This document shows, in pieces, positions 1 to 13,744 of a stretch of DNA of 64,000 nt. Origin of the DNA: Limnoperna fortunei (taxonomy: Eukaryota; Mollusca; Bivalvia; Mytilida; Modiolidae); the NCBI GenBank assembly GCA_944474755.1, contig OX104123.1, positions 68,193,898 through 68,257,897 of the forward strand, given 5' to 3'. Below the pieces are notes generated by a model. The model made no database searches, was not told the origin of the DNA, and saw nothing but the letters and a program-made list of their open reading frames with translations. Each line of letters begins with the position of its first letter. The first letter of the stretch is position 1. The position numbers were made by a program, and so were the translations under genes.

Positions 1-2697
1 TGTGTAAATTATCTCCCATTCCAAATATAGTGGTACTACTGTGTAAATTATCTCCCCATCTTATTACAATGGTACTACTGTGTAAATTATCTCCCATTTC
101 AAATACAGTGGTACTACTGTGTAAATTATCTCCCATTCCAAATATAGTGGTACTACTGTGTAAATTATCTCCCCATCTTATTACAATGGTACTACTGTGT
201 AAATTATCTCCCATTCCAAATACAGTGGTACTACTGTGTAAATTATCTCCCTATCTAATTACAATGGTACCACTGTGTAAATTATCTCCCATTCCAAATA
301 TAGTGGTACTACTGTGTAAATTATCTCCCATTCCAAATACAGTGGTACTACTGTGTAAATTATCTCCCATTACAAATACAGTGGTATAACTCTGTAAATT
401 ATCTCCCATTCCAAATACAGTGGTACAACTGTGTAAATTATCTCCCATTCCAAATATAGTGGTACAACTGTGTAAATTATCTCCCTATCTTATTACAATG
501 GTACCACTGTGTAAATTATCTCCCTATCTAATTACAATGTTACCACTGTGTAAATTATCTCCCATTCCAAATACAGTGGTATAACTGTGTAAATTATATC
601 CCATTCCAAATACAGTGGTACAACTGTGTAAATTATCTCCCATTCCAAATACAGTGGTATAACTGTGTAAATTATCTCCCATTCCAAATACAGTGGTACT
701 ACTGTGTAAATTATCTCCCTATCTAATTACAATGGTACAACTGTGTAAATTATCTCCCATTCCAAATATAGTGGTACTACTGTGTAAATTATCTCCCATT
801 CCAAATACAGTGGTACTACTGTGTAAATTATCTCCCATTACAAATACAGTGGTATAACTGTGTAAATTATCTCCCATTCCAAATACAGTGGTACAACTGT
901 GTAAATTATCTCCCATTCCAAATATAGTGGTACAACTGTGTAAATTATCTCCCTATCTTATTACAATGGTACCACTGTGTAAATAATCTCCCTATCTAAT
1001 TACAATGGTACCACTGTGTAAATTATTTCTCATTCCAAATACAGTGATATTACTTTGTAAATTATCTCCCATTCCAAATATACTGGTACCACTGTGTAAA
1101 TTATCTCCCCATCTTATTACAATGGTACTACTGTGTAAATTATCTCCCATTCCAAATATAGTGGTACTACTGTGTAAATTATCTCCCCATCTTATTACAA
1201 TGGTACTACTGTGTAAATTATCTCCCATTCCAAATATAGTGGTACTACTGTGTAAATTATCTCCCATTTCAAATACAGTGGTACTACTGTGTAAATTATC
1301 TCCCATTACAAATACAGTGGTACTACTGTGTAAATTATCTCCCATTCCAAATACAGTGGTACTACTGTGTAAATTATCTCCCTATCTAATTACAATGGTA
1401 CCACTGTGTAAATTATCTCCCATTCCAAATATAGTGGTACTACTGTGTAAATTATCTCCCATTCCAAATACAGTGGTACTACTGTGTAAATTATCTCCCA
1501 TTACAAATACAGTGGTATAACTGTGTAAATTATCTCCCATTCCAAATACAGTGGTACAACTGTGTAAATTATCTCCCATTCCAAATATAGTGGTACAACT
1601 GTGTAAATTATCTCCCTATCTTATTACAATGGTACCACTGTGTAAATTATCTCCCATTCCAAATACAGTGGTACTACTGTGTAAATTATCTCCCATTCCA
1701 AATACAGTGGTACTACTGTGTAAATTATCTCCCATTCCAAATACAGTGGTACTACTGTGTAAATTATCTCCCATTCCAAATACAGTGGTACTACCGTGTA
1801 TATTATCTCCCATTCCAAATACAGTGGTACTACTGTGTAAATTATATCCCTATCTAATTACAATGGTACCACTGTGTAAATTATCTCCCATTCCAAATAC
1901 AGTGGTACTACTGTGTAAATTATCTCCCATTCCAAATACAGTGGTACTACTGTGTAAATTATCTCCCATTCCAAATACAGTGGTACTACTGTGTAAATTA
2001 TCTCCCATTCCAAATACAGTGGTACTACCGTGTATATTATCTCCCATTCCAAATACAGTGGTACTACTGTGTAAATTATATCCCTATCTAATTACAATGG
2101 TACCACTGTGTAAATTATCTCCCATTCCAAATACAGTGATACTAATGTGTAAATTATCTCCCTATCTAATTACAATGGTACTACTGTGTAAATTATCTCC
2201 CATTCCAAATACAATGGTACTTCTGTGTAAATTATCTCCCTATCTAATTACAATGGTACTACTGTGTAAATTATCTCCCCTTCCAAATACAATGGTACCA
2301 CTCTGTAAATTATCTCCATATCTAATTACAATGGTACTACTGTGTAAATTATCTCCCCTTCCAAATACAATGGTACCACTCTATAAATTATCTCCCTATC
2401 TAATTACAATGGAACTACTGTGTAAATTCTCTCCCATTCCAAATGCAGTGGTACTACTTTGTAAATTATCTCCCTATCTAATTACAATGGTACTACTGTG
2501 TAAATTATCTCCCATTCCAAATATAGTGGTACTACTGTGTAAATTATCTCCCATTCCAAATACAATGGTACCACTGTGTGAATTATCTCCCTGTCTTATT
2601 ACAATGGTACCACTGTGTAAATTATCTCCCATTCCAAACACAGTGGTACTAATGTGAAAATTATCTCCCATTCCAAATAGAGTGGTACTACTGTGTA
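1..2697. repeat. 39-bp satellite array, left block
   Basis: Tandem monomers of 39 bp, about 69 copies. Each carries a near-constant core (GTGTAAATTATCTCCC) and a variable second half. Two classes alternate: class A continues with ATTCCAAATACAGTGGTAC, class B with TATCTAATTACAATGGTAC. The array is cut by the window's left edge, so its true start is not visible. It is interrupted at 2,698 by a LINE and resumes at 4,698. Single-base changes are scattered, but period and phase are well kept. Repeat peptides of 13 residues appear in several frames because 39 is divisible by 3; I see no start context, splice site or coding domain that would make them a gene. Confidence 0.97.
1616..2083. repeat. 234-bp higher-order duplication within satellite
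   Basis: Six monomers (234 bp) starting at about 1,616 are repeated, essentially unchanged, starting at about 1,850. The shared private variants include a monomer reading CCGTGTATATTATC and a TATATCCCTATC junction. This shows recent local amplification of a multi-monomer block rather than of single monomers. Confidence 0.85.
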
Positions 2698-4697
2698 AAA
2701 CTTGAAACTTGAAACTTTATTATTTGCTTAAACGCCTGTTTCTACAAATGTATTCAATGGCGTTGTACAATTCAATTCTAAAAAGTATACAAATAATTAT
2801 AAAAAATATATGCCTATATACACACAAATAGACTGCTCATAGAACAATGATTGCTGTTTAAATACTTCCAAAATAAAGCAAAGTAATCTTCAAAGTAAAA
2901 TGATTTCAATTTGCGTTTGAAGATATCAACAGATTTACAAGTTCTTAAAGTAACTGGTAGCTCATTCCAAAGTTTAGGCCCAATTGTACTGAAGCTTCTG
3001 TCAGAGAAAGATTTTTGTTTTATTAAAAGGAATGACAAAACATCCTCCAGACGATTCTGAGGATCTTAATGTACGTTTAGGAACCTGATGGGATAAAAGA
3101 TCAGTTAAATAAGATGGTGCATTCCCTACCGAACAGTTGTACATATATATAAGTATCTTAAAGTTTATTCTCGCTTTTACAGGAAGCCAATGCAAATCGA
3201 ATAATGCCTGTTTTGAACTATCATACTTTGAGCGATTTAACACAAGCTTGGCACACATGTTCTGTATACGCTGACGTTTCATTAGTTCTTTTTTAGCAAT
3301 GCCATACAAAATTATGTTACAATAGTCTAAATGGGAAATGACTAAGGATAATAACAGGGTCTCTGTAGCCTCTTTTGACAAATATTTTCTGATACTCTTA
3401 ATTTTAAAATAATAAAGCATGGCTGTTTTACACTTTCGTTTAACATGTTCCTTAAAATTCAGAGACTTGTCTAAAAAAGCCCCAAGATATCGTATACAAT
3501 TTGTTGACTTGATAACCTCATTACATATTGTTATTTCTTTAGTACTACACTTGTTTAGTTGTAATCGACTACCAAAAAGGATAAATTCAGTTTTTGAATT
3601 GTTCATTTTTAACTTATTGTTGTTCATCCACTTGTTAATTTCGATAGCGCAGTTCTGCAGATCGTCAATGGCACAAGCTTCTTCTGTTGGTGTCGGTTTA
3701 AATCGTGTATTGGCTGTATGATCGTCGGCGAATCCATACACAGTTATAGAAGGGGGCACGATATCAAATATAGTTCCCGCATATGCCAGGTACAACCAAG
3801 GACCCAGACAGCTGCCCTGTGGCACACTACAGTCAAGCGTCCGTTCGGAGGATACAGACGAGTAAACACTTACACGACAGCTGCGGGGGCGCAGATACGA
3901 ATCTACCCATGCTAGTGCGGATCCACAGACGCCATACTGGTTCTCAAGCACATCGAGAAGAATATCGTGGTCAACCGTGTCAAAGGCGGCACTAAGGTCT
4001 ATCGCGATCAATGCAGTGACTTCCTGCTGTTCCATTCCGTCTAGAATGTCATTGACGAGTCGGAGAAGAGCAGACTCGCAAGAATGAAACTGGCGATATG
4101 CTGACTGATTTTTCGGAAGAAGATTGTTGGCACTCACGTGTTTGTTGAGTCGATACAATGCGGATTTTTCTATCAGCTTTGACAAAAATGATAAATTACT
4201 AACTGGACGATAGTTGGAAAACGTAAGTTCAAGTCCAGCTTTTTTCAACAGCGGTCTGACAATTGCCTGTTTCCACTTTAAAGGAAAAATACCTTGAGTC
4301 AAAGAAAGGTTAACAAGCTCGGTAATTGTTGGCAAGAGTTCGTTTAGAAATAACTTAAGCACTTTTGTAGGCAAGATGTCAAGTTCACAAGTTTTACATT
4401 GCAGCTGATTAATCAGAGCTTTTACTTCATGTTGTGAAAGACTGTTAAAGGAACTAAACTCTTGCACGTCTTTAGAAAGCGGCTTATAACTATCGAAGTC
4501 TTTAAGAGAATCGCGTATTCGTTTGATCTTGTCCATGAAATGATCTGCAAACTTGTCGGCGAGAATATTTTCGTCTTCTGCTGGCGGCATGGGGTTTTCT
4601 GATGTACTTCCGGTAAGTTCTTTCACAAGCTTATAGAGTTTTTTAGAGTCACCTTTGAAATCTATTATCTTTTGACTAAGGACGCATTGCTTTTCGT
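2698..4697 (-). mobile_element. 5'-truncated CR1/L2-like LINE inserted in satellite
   Basis: Non-satellite sequence sits between two satellite blocks. On the minus strand it encodes a reverse transcriptase and a C-terminal tail. It ends at 2,698-2,720 with an AATAAA signal followed by tandem 7-bp TTTCAAG units and no poly(A). A short microsatellite 3' tail is usual for CR1/L2-group LINEs. The endonuclease and ORF1 are absent, so the copy is 5' truncated at about 4,697. Satellite on both sides shares a TGTAAA stretch at the junctions, a possible target duplication, although the repetitive target makes this ambiguous. Confidence 0.85.
2814..4697 (-). pseudogene. LINE reverse transcriptase (CR1/L2-like), frameshifted
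   Basis: Read from about 4,697 downwards. Recognisable RT blocks in order are a YRPVSNLSFLSKLIEK-like block, QSAYRQFHSCESALL, the AIDLSAAFDTVDHDILL block carrying the first catalytic Asp, a VPQGSCLGPWL block, and the FADD catalytic box at about 3,721-3,732. The frame stops near 3,003 after an FNKTKIFL end. The expected C-terminal block (SFSDRSFSTIGPKLWNELP) follows in another frame at 3,038-2,814, so one indel in the A/T-rich stretch at about 3,011-3,030 breaks the gene. The open frame also runs upstream into satellite DNA (to 4,755); those residues are not part of the element. No endonuclease domain is present. It is a dead copy in which the RT core remains intact. Confidence 0.9.
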
Positions 4698-6639
4698 TCT
4701 GTAAATTATCTCCCGTTCCAAATACAGTGGTACCACTCTGTAAATTATCTCCCATTCCAAATAGAGTGGTACTACTGTGTAAATTATCTCCCTATCATAT
4801 TACAATGGTACCACTGTGTAAATTATCTCCCATTCCAAATACCGTGGTACTACTGTGTAGATTATCTCCCATTCTAAATACAATGGTACTACTGTGTAAA
4901 TAATCTCCCTATCATATTACAATGGTACCACTGTGTAAATTATCTCCCATTCTAAATACAGTGGTAATCTGTGTAAATTATCTCCAATTCCAAATACAGT
5001 GGTACTTATGTGTAAATTATATCCCCTTCCAAATAGAGTGGTACTACTGTGTAAATTATCTCCCTATCTAATTACAATGGTACTACTGTGTAAATTATCT
5101 CCCTATCTTATTACAATGGTACCACTGTGTAAATAATCTCCCTATCTAATTACAATGGTACCACTGTGTAAATTATTTCCCATTCCAAATACAGTGATAT
5201 TACTTTGTAAATTATCTCCCATTCCAAATATAGTGGTACCACTGTGTAAATTATCTCCCCATCTTATTACAATGGTACTACTGTGTAAATTATCTCCCAT
5301 TCCAAATATAGTGGTACTACTGTGTAAATTATCTCCCCATCTTATTACAGTGGTACTACTGTGTAAATTATCTCCCATTTCAAATACAGTGGTACTACTG
5401 TGTAAATTATCTCCCATTCCAAATATAGTGGTACTACTGTGTAAATTATCTCCCCATCTTATTACAATGGTACTACTGTGTAAATTATCTCCCATTTCAA
5501 ATACAGTGGTACTACTGTGTAAATTATCTCCCATTCCAAATATAGTGGTACTACTGTGTAAATTATCTCCCCATCTTATTACAATGGTACTACTGTGTAA
5601 ATTATCTCCCATTCCAAATACAGTGGTACTACTGTGTAAATTATCTCCCTATCTAATTACAATGGTACCACTGTGTAAATTATCTCCCATTCCAAATATA
5701 GTGGTACTACTGTGTAAATTATCTCCCATTCCAAATACAGTGGTACTACTGTGTAAATTATCTCCCATTACAAATACAGTGGTATAACTCTGTAAATTAT
5801 CTCCCATTCCAAATACAGTGGTACAACTGTGTAAATTATCTCCCATTCCAAATATAGTGGTACAACTGTGTAAATTATCTCCCTATCTTATTACAATGGT
5901 ACCACTGTGTAAATTATCTCCCTATCTAATTACAATGTTACCACTGTGTAAATTATCTCCCATTCCAAATACAGTGGTATAACTGTGTAAATTATATCCC
6001 ATTCCAAATACAGTGGTACAACTGTGTAAATTATCTCCCATTCCAAATACAGTGGTATAACTGTGTAAATTATCTCCCATTCCAAATACAGTGGTACTAC
6101 TGTGTAAATTATCTCCCATTACAAATACAGTGGTATAACTGTGTAAATTATCTCCCATTCCAAATACAGTGGTACAACTGTGTATATTATCTCCCATTCC
6201 AAATATAGTGGTACAACTGTGTAAATTATCTCCCTATCTTATTACAATGGTACCACTGTGTAAATAATCTCCCTATCTAATTACAATGGTACCACTGTGT
6301 AAATTATCTCCCATTCCAAATATAGTGGTACCACTGTGTAAATTATCTCTCCATCTTATTACAATGGTACTACTGTGTAAATTATCTCCCATTCCAAATA
6401 TAGTGGTATTACTGTGTAAATTATCTCCCATTCCAAATATAGTGGTATAACTGTGTAAATTATCTCCCATTCCAAATATAGTGGTACTACTGTGTAAATT
6501 ATCTCCCATTTCAAATACAGTGGTATTACTGTGTAAATTATCTCCCATTACAAATACAGTGGTACTACTGTGTAAATTATCTCCCATTCCAAATACAGTG
6601 GTACTACTGTGGTAATTATCTCCCTATCTAATTACAATG

Positions 6640-9600
6640 GTATAACTGTGTAAATTATCTCCCATTCCAAATACAGTGGTACAACTGTGTAAATTATCTC
6701 CCATTCCAAATATAGTGGTACCACTGTGTAAATTATCTCCCATTCCAAATATAGTGGTATAACTGTGTAAATTATCTCCCATTCCAAATACAGTGGTACT
6801 ACTGTGTAAATTATCTCCCATTCCAAATACAGTGGTACTACTGTGTAACTTATCTCCCATTCGAAATATAGTGGTATAACTGTGGAAATTATCTCCCATT
6901 CCAAATATAGTGGTATAACTGTGTAAATTATCTCCCATTCCAAATACAGTGGTACAACTGTGTAAATTATCTCCCATTCGAAATTTAGTTGTACCATTGT
7001 GTAAATTATCTCCCATTCTAAATATAGTGGTATAACTGTGTAAATTATCTCCCATTCCAAATATATTGGTATAACTGTGTAAATTATCTCCCATTCCAAA
7101 TACAGTGGTACTACTGTGTAAATCATCTCCCATTCCAAATATAGTGGTACCACTGTGTAAATTATCTCCCATTCCAAATACAGTGGTACTACTGTGTAAA
7201 TTATCTCCCATTCCAAATACAGTGGTACTACTGTGTAAATTATCTCCCATTCTAAATATAGTGGTACCACTGTGTAAATTATCTCCCATTACAAAAATAG
7301 TGGTATAACTGTGTAAATTATCTCCCATTCTAAATATAGTGCTATAACTGTGTAAATTATCTCCCATTCTAAATATTGTGGTATAACTGTGTAAATTATC
7401 TCCCATTCTAAATATAGTGGTACCACTGTGTAAATTATCTCCCATTCCAAATATAGTGGTATAGCTGTGTAAATTATCTCCCATTTCAAATATAGTGGTA
7501 TAACTGTGTAAATTATCTCCCATTATAAATATAATGGTATAAATGTGTAAATTATCTCCCATTCCAAATATAGTGGTATTACTGTGCAAATTATCTCCCA
7601 TTCCAAATATAGTGGTATAACTGTGTAAATTATCTCCCATTCTAAATATAGTGGTATAACTGTGTAAATTATCTCCCATTCCAAATATAGTGGTACCACT
7701 GTGTAAATTATCTCCCATTCTAAATATAAAGGTACCACTGTGTAAATTATCTCCCATTCCAAATATAGTGGTATAACTGTGTAAATTATCTCCCATTCTA
7801 AATATAGTGGTACTACTGTGTAAATTATCTCCCATTCCAAATAATAACTGTAAATTATCTCCCATTCCAAATATAGTGGTATAACTGTGTAAATTATCTC
7901 CCATTCTAAATATAGTGGTATAACTGTGTAAATTATCTCCCATTCCAAATACAGTGGTACTACTTTGTAAATTATCTCCCTATCTTATTACAATGGTACC
8001 ACTGTGTAAATTATCTCCCTATCTAATTACAATGGTAGCACTGTGTAAATTATCTCCCATTCCAAATACAGTGGTATAACTGTGTAAATTATCTCCCATT
8101 CCAAATACAGTGGTACAACTGTGTAAATTATCTCCCATTCCAAATGCAGTGGTATAACTGTGTAAATTATCTCCCATTCCAAATACAGTGGTACTACTGT
8201 GTAAATTATCTCCCTATCTAATTACAATGGTACCAATGTCTAAATTATCTCCCATTCCAAATAAAGTGGTACTACTGTGTAAATTATCTCCCATTCCAAA
8301 TACAGTGGTACTACTGTGTAAATTATCTCCCATTCCAAATACAGTGGTACTACTGTGTAAATTATCTCCCATTCCAAATACAGTGGTACTACCGTGTAAA
8401 TTATCTCCCTATCTAATTACAATGGTACCACTGTGTAAATTATCTCCCATTCCAAATACAGTGATACTAATGTGTAAATTATCTCCCTATCTAATTACAA
8501 TGGTACTACTGTGTAAATTATCTCCCATTCCAAATGCAGTGGTACTACTTTGTAAATTATCTCCCTATCTAATTACAATGGTACTACTGTGTAAATTATC
8601 TCCCCTTCCAACTACAATGGTACCACTCTGTAAATTATCTCCATATCTAATTACAATGGTACTACTGTGTAAATTATCTCCCCTTCCAAATACAATGGTA
8701 CCACTCTATCAATTATCTCCCTATCTAATTACAATGGTACTACTGTGTAAATTATCTCCCATTCCAAATACAATGGTACTTCTTTGTAAATTATCTCCCT
8801 ATCTAATTACAATGGTATTACTGTGTACATGATCTCCCCTTCCAAATACAATGGTACCACTCTGTAAATTATCTCCCTATCTAATTACAATGGTACTACT
8901 GTGTAAATTATCTCCCATTCCAAATACAGTGGTACTAATGTGTAAATTATCTCCCATTCCAAATACAGTGGTACAACTGTGTAAATTATCTCCCATTCCA
9001 AATACAGTGGTACTACTGTGTAAATTATCTCCCATTCCAAATACAGTGGTATTACTGTGTAAATTATCTCCCATTCCAAATATAGTGGTATAACTGTGTA
9101 AATTATCTCCCATTCCAAATACAGTGGTACTACTGTGTAAATTATCTCCCATTTCAAATACAGTGGTATTACTGTGTAAATTATCTCCCATTCCAAATAC
9201 AGTGGTACAACTGTGTAAATTATCTCCCATTACAAATACAGTGGTACTACTGTGTAAATTATCTTCCATTCCAAATATAGTGGTATAACTGTGTAAATTA
9301 TCTCCCATTCCAAATACAGTGGTACAACTGTGTAAATTATCTCCCATTCCAAATATAGTGGTACCACTGTGTAAATTATCTCCCATTCCAAATATAGTGG
9401 TATAACTGTGTAAATTATCTCCCATTCCAAATACAGTGGTACTACTGTGTAAATTATCTCCCATTCCAAATACAGTGGTACTACTGTGTAACTTATCTCC
9501 CATTCGAAATATAGTGGTATAACTGTGGAAATTATCTCCCATTCCAAATATAGTGGTATAACTGTGTAAATTATCTCCCATTCCAAATACAGTGGTACAA

Positions 9601-10480
9601 CTGTGTAAATTATCTCCCATTCGAAATTTAGTGGTACCATTGTGTAAATTATCTCCCATTCTAAATATAGTAGTATAACTGTGTAAATTATCTCCCATTC
9701 CAAATATATTGTTATAACTGTGTAAATTATCTCCCATTCCAAATACAGTGGTACTACTGTGTAAATCATCTCCCATTCCAAATATAGTGGTACCACTGTG
9801 TAAATTATCTCCCATTCCAAATACAGTGGTACTACTGTGTAAATTATCTCCCATTCCAAATACAGTGGTACTACTGTGTAAATTATCTCCCATTCTAAAT
9901 ATGGTGGTACCACTGTGTAAATTATCTCCCATTACAAATATAGTGGTATAACTGTGTAAATTATCTCCCATTCTAAATATAGTGCTATAACTGTGTAAAT
10001 TATCTCCCATTCTAAATATTGTGGTATAACTGTGTAAATTATCTCCCATTCTAAATATAGTGGTACCACTGTGTAAATTATCTCCCATTCCAAATATAGT
10101 GGTATAGCTGTTTAAATTATCTCCCATTTCAAATATAGTGGTATAACTGTGTAAATTATCTCCCATTATAAATATAATGGTATAACTGTGTAAATTATCT
10201 CCCATTCCAAATATAGTGGTATAACTGTGCAAATTATCTCCCATTCCAAATATAGTGGTATAACTGTGTAAATTATCTCCCATTCTAAATATAGTGGTAT
10301 AACTGTGTAAATTATCTCCCATTCCAAATATAGTGGTACCACTGTGTAAATTATCTCCCATTCTAAATATAAAGGTACCACTGTGTAAATTATCTCCCAT
10401 TCCAAATATAGTGGTATAACTGTGTAAATTATCTCCCATTCTAAATATAGTGGTACTACTGTGTAAATTATCTCCCATTC
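6640..10480. repeat. Long segmental duplication inside satellite, offset 2,643 bp
   Basis: A run of about 31 monomers (about 6,648-7,845) recurs at about 9,290-10,480 in the same order, with private variants preserved. Examples are the ATTCGAAATTTAGT monomer at 6,975 and 9,618, AACTTATCTCCCATTCG, TATAAATATAATGG and the short AAATAATAACTG monomer. The offset of 2,643 is not an exact multiple of 39 because of the shortened monomers. This indicates unequal exchange or block duplication. Confidence 0.8.
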
Positions 10481-10481
10481 C

Positions 10482-11090
10482 AAATAATAACTGTGTAAAT
10501 TATCTCCCATTCCAAATATAGTGGTATAACTGTGTAAATTATCTCCCATTCTAAATATAGTGGTATAACTGTGTAAATTATCTCCCATTCCAAATATAGT
10601 GGTATAACTGTGTAAATTATCTCCCATTCTAAATATAGTGGTACCACTGTGTAAATTATCTCCCATTCTAAATATAAAGGTACCACTGTGTAAATTATCT
10701 CCCATTCCAAATATAGTGGTATAACTGTGTAAATTATCTCCCATTCTAAATATAGTGGTACTACTGTGTAAATTATCTCCCATTCCAAATAATAACTGTG
10801 TAAATTATCTCCCATTCCAAATATAGTGGTATAACTGTGTAAATTATCTCCCATTCTAAATATAGTGGTATAACTGTGTAAATTATCTCCCATTCCAAAT
10901 GTAGTGGTATAACTGTGTAAATTATCTCCCATTCTAAATATAGTGGTACCACTGTGTAAATTATCTCCCATTCCAAATATAGTGGTGTAACTGTGTAAAT
11001 TATCTCCCATTCTAAATATAGTGGTACCACTGTGTAAATTATCTCCCATTCCAAATACAGTGGCATTACTGTGTAAATTATCTCCCATTC
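10482..11090. repeat. 305-bp higher-order tandem unit in satellite
   Basis: The short-monomer marker AAATAATAACTG recurs at 10,482 and 10,787, 305 bp apart (seven full monomers plus a 32-bp one). The variants between the markers match, so a 305-bp block was duplicated in tandem. The second copy decays towards about 11,000. Confidence 0.7.
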
Positions 11091-12528
11091 CAAATACAGT
11101 GGTACAACTGTGTAAATTATCTCCCATTCCAAATACAGTGGTACTACTGTGTAAATTATCTCCCATTCCAAATACAGTGGTACCACTGTGTAAATTATCT
11201 CCCATTCCAAATACAGTGGTACTACTTTGTAAATTATCTCCCATTCCAAATTTAGTGGTACCACTGTGTAAATTATCTCCCATTCTAAATATAGTGGTAT
11301 AACTGTGTAAATTATCTCCCATTCCAAATATATTGGTATAACTGAGTAAATTATCTCCCATTCCAAATACAGTGGTACTACTGTGTAAATCATCTCCCAT
11401 TCCAAATATAGTGGTACCACTGTGTAAATTATCTCCCATTCCAAATACAGTGGTACTACTGTGTAAATTATCTCCCATTCCAAATACAGAGGTACTACTT
11501 TGTAAATTATCTCCCTATCTAATTACAATGGTAATACTGTGTAAATTATCTCCCATTCCAAATACAGTGGTACTACTGTGTAAATTATCCCCCATCCAAA
11601 TAGAGTGGTACTACTTTGTAAATTATCTCCCTATCTAATTACAATGGTACCACTGTGTAAATTATCTCCCATTCCAAATACAGTGATACTAATGTGTAAA
11701 TTATCTCCCATTCCAAATATAGTGGTACTACTGTGTAAATGTTCTCCCTATCTAATTACAATGGTACCACTGTGTAAATTATCTCCCATTCCAAATACAG
11801 TGGTACTACTTTGTAAATTATCTCCCTATCTAATTACAATGGTACCACTGTGTAAATTATCTCCCATTCCAAATACAGTGATACTACTGTGTAAATTATC
11901 TCCCATTCCAAATATAGTGGTACCACTGTGTAAATTATCTCCCATTCCAAATACAGTGGTACTACTGTGTAAATTATCTCCCCTTCCAAATAGAGTGGTA
12001 CTACTCTGTAAATTATTTCCCATTCCAAATACAGTGGTACTACTGTGTAAATGTTCTCCCTATCTTATTACAATGGTACCACTGTGTAAATTATCTCCCA
12101 TTCCAAATGCTGTGATACTACTGTGTAAATTATCTCCCTATCTAATTACAATGGTACCACTGTGTAAATTATCTCCCATTCCAAATACAGTGGTACTACT
12201 TTGTAAATTATCTCCCTATCTTATTACAATGGTACCACTGTGTAAATTATCTCCCATTCCAAATACAGTGGTACTACTGTGTAAATTATCTCCCATTCCA
12301 AATCCAGTGGTACTACTGTGTAAATTATCTCCCATTCCAAATACAGTGGTACTACTGTGTAAATTATCTCCCTATCATATTACAATGGTACCACTGTGTA
12401 AATTATCTCCCATTTCAAATACATTGATACTACTTTGTAAATTATCTCCCATTCCAAATATAATGGTACCACTCTATAAATTATCTCCCTATCTAATTAC
12501 AATGGTACTACTGTGTAAATTATCGCTT

Positions 12529-13060
12529 GAAATTTTGAAAAGGGCTGCCATCCGAACACCGACCCCTAAAAACGCAAAAATTAAACGTCATCCGATTTCA
12601 CTGAAATTTGGTACACAGATAGCTTAGGGTCCCCTGAGTGTATCCTTTAAAATTTTTGTCCTACTTTCGGTTTCAAAATGGCGGCCATTGTACTACGTAA
12701 AAAAGTCTACTTTGTCTGATTTCAACGAAATTTGATTTCTATATGTATTTTAATGTACAGATTTGAATGAAATACTATTCATGGAGATTTTGGGCGATTT
12801 GTGTGTTGGCGTTCTAACACAAAAATCTTTAATTTATTTTACTGTCAAGTTGATTGACGTACATTTCGGCAAAGGACTATGGTACTTCCAAAAAACTTCA
12901 ACTTCCTGTTTTATAAAAATAGAAAATAGAGATTATAGAATATTTACAGGTAGGACTTTAGTTTTAACATAACCTTCAATTTGTATGATTTACATACCAG
13001 AGTATTTTTACTGGGATAGGAATGTGTAAACTTTTATTCAACATTAAAATAAATATGTCA
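12529..13060. repeat. Dispersed non-coding repeat, copy 1
   Basis: Begins exactly where the satellite ends, with GAAATTTTGAAAAGGGCTGCC. It contains two internal sub-repeats of a GATTTCANNGAAATTTG motif (about 12,593 and 12,718) and two 'ATGGCGGCC'-like phrases. The stretch 12,760-12,990 matches 18,240-18,480 closely, including GGACTATGG, CTTCCAAAAA and TTTACAGGTAGGACTTTAG. No coding content is convincing; a 69-codon frame here lies inside the repeat. Confidence 0.8.
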
Positions 13061-13744
13061 TATATATCCGTGACCTAATTCTTTTTTCCCCACTTGTGAG
13101 CATTTTGCAAATACCCCATTTTAACTTTCAGTTTCTAATGAAATGAATGTAAACAAACTGAATTGTAACAAAATGTATAAAAATGTTATTTTAAAGGATC
13201 TAACACAAATTTGTATCACTATGTAAAACTCAATTCATTCCGAATTACTTAGAAAATATTGTACACATGTCAACACAACATATGTACTCAATACAACCGT
13301 TCTACTACAGAATATGGTATGTGTTTAATGCTTAAAGTGCATTTTTCAGCAACGCTTTTTTTAAAATGTTGTTTTTAAAAGTATAAGTTGTCAGCATATC
13401 AAACAAAACCGTAGTTTATAATTAATATAAGCGAAATATAAGTATCTATTTATCTGCCAAATATTGTCGTCCATTTTGTAATAATTACACACGGTTTATT
13501 CATTATGTGTATGACAATAAAAAATTTTTACATTTAAATATAGATGTCCAAATGTCGCATACAGACGTTTTGCGATATTTGTATAATTGCGCATATTGCA
13601 ATCGACCTACTAATTAAACTATGTGTTTCTACTATGATTACTCCATTTCAAAAGTGTTTATGATTTATTTCTAATTAAAGACTGGTGTATACATTTACCT
13701 GGGGAATGTTAATTGTCAGTACGTGACATTTATTGCAGTATTGA
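13061..13744. other. AT-rich intergenic, nothing recognised
   Basis: AT-rich single-copy-looking sequence. I see no gene, RNA gene or repeat structure that I can support. Confidence 0.5.

Larger units (their letters stand above)
4698..12527. repeat. 39-bp satellite array, right block
   Basis: Continuation of the same 39-bp satellite, about 200 monomers. Class A monomers dominate between about 6,600 and 11,500, with a sub-variant reading ATTCTAAATATAGTGGTATAAC. Class B monomers (CCTATCTAATTACAATGG) are frequent on both sides of that zone. Truncated monomers reading CCAAATAATAACTG occur at 7,842, 10,482 and 10,787. The array ends abruptly at about 12,527 against a dispersed non-coding repeat. 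Confidence 0.97.

Noticed and set aside
3419..3995. Plus-strand frames of 65-100 codons
   Set aside because: They are antisense shadows of the LINE reverse transcriptase.
1..12527. CRISPR-like array
   Set aside because: There are no unique spacers: the whole 39-bp monomer is repeated, and the DNA is eukaryotic.
30..12627. Long open frames with 13-residue repeats (for example 368, 439 and 533 codons)
   Set aside because: They arise because the satellite period is 39 bp. They occur in several frames on both strands at once, with no start context, splice signals or recognisable domain.
12763..12972. 69-codon frame after the satellite
   Set aside because: It lies in the dispersed repeat, whose second copy (18,240-18,480) does not keep the frame.
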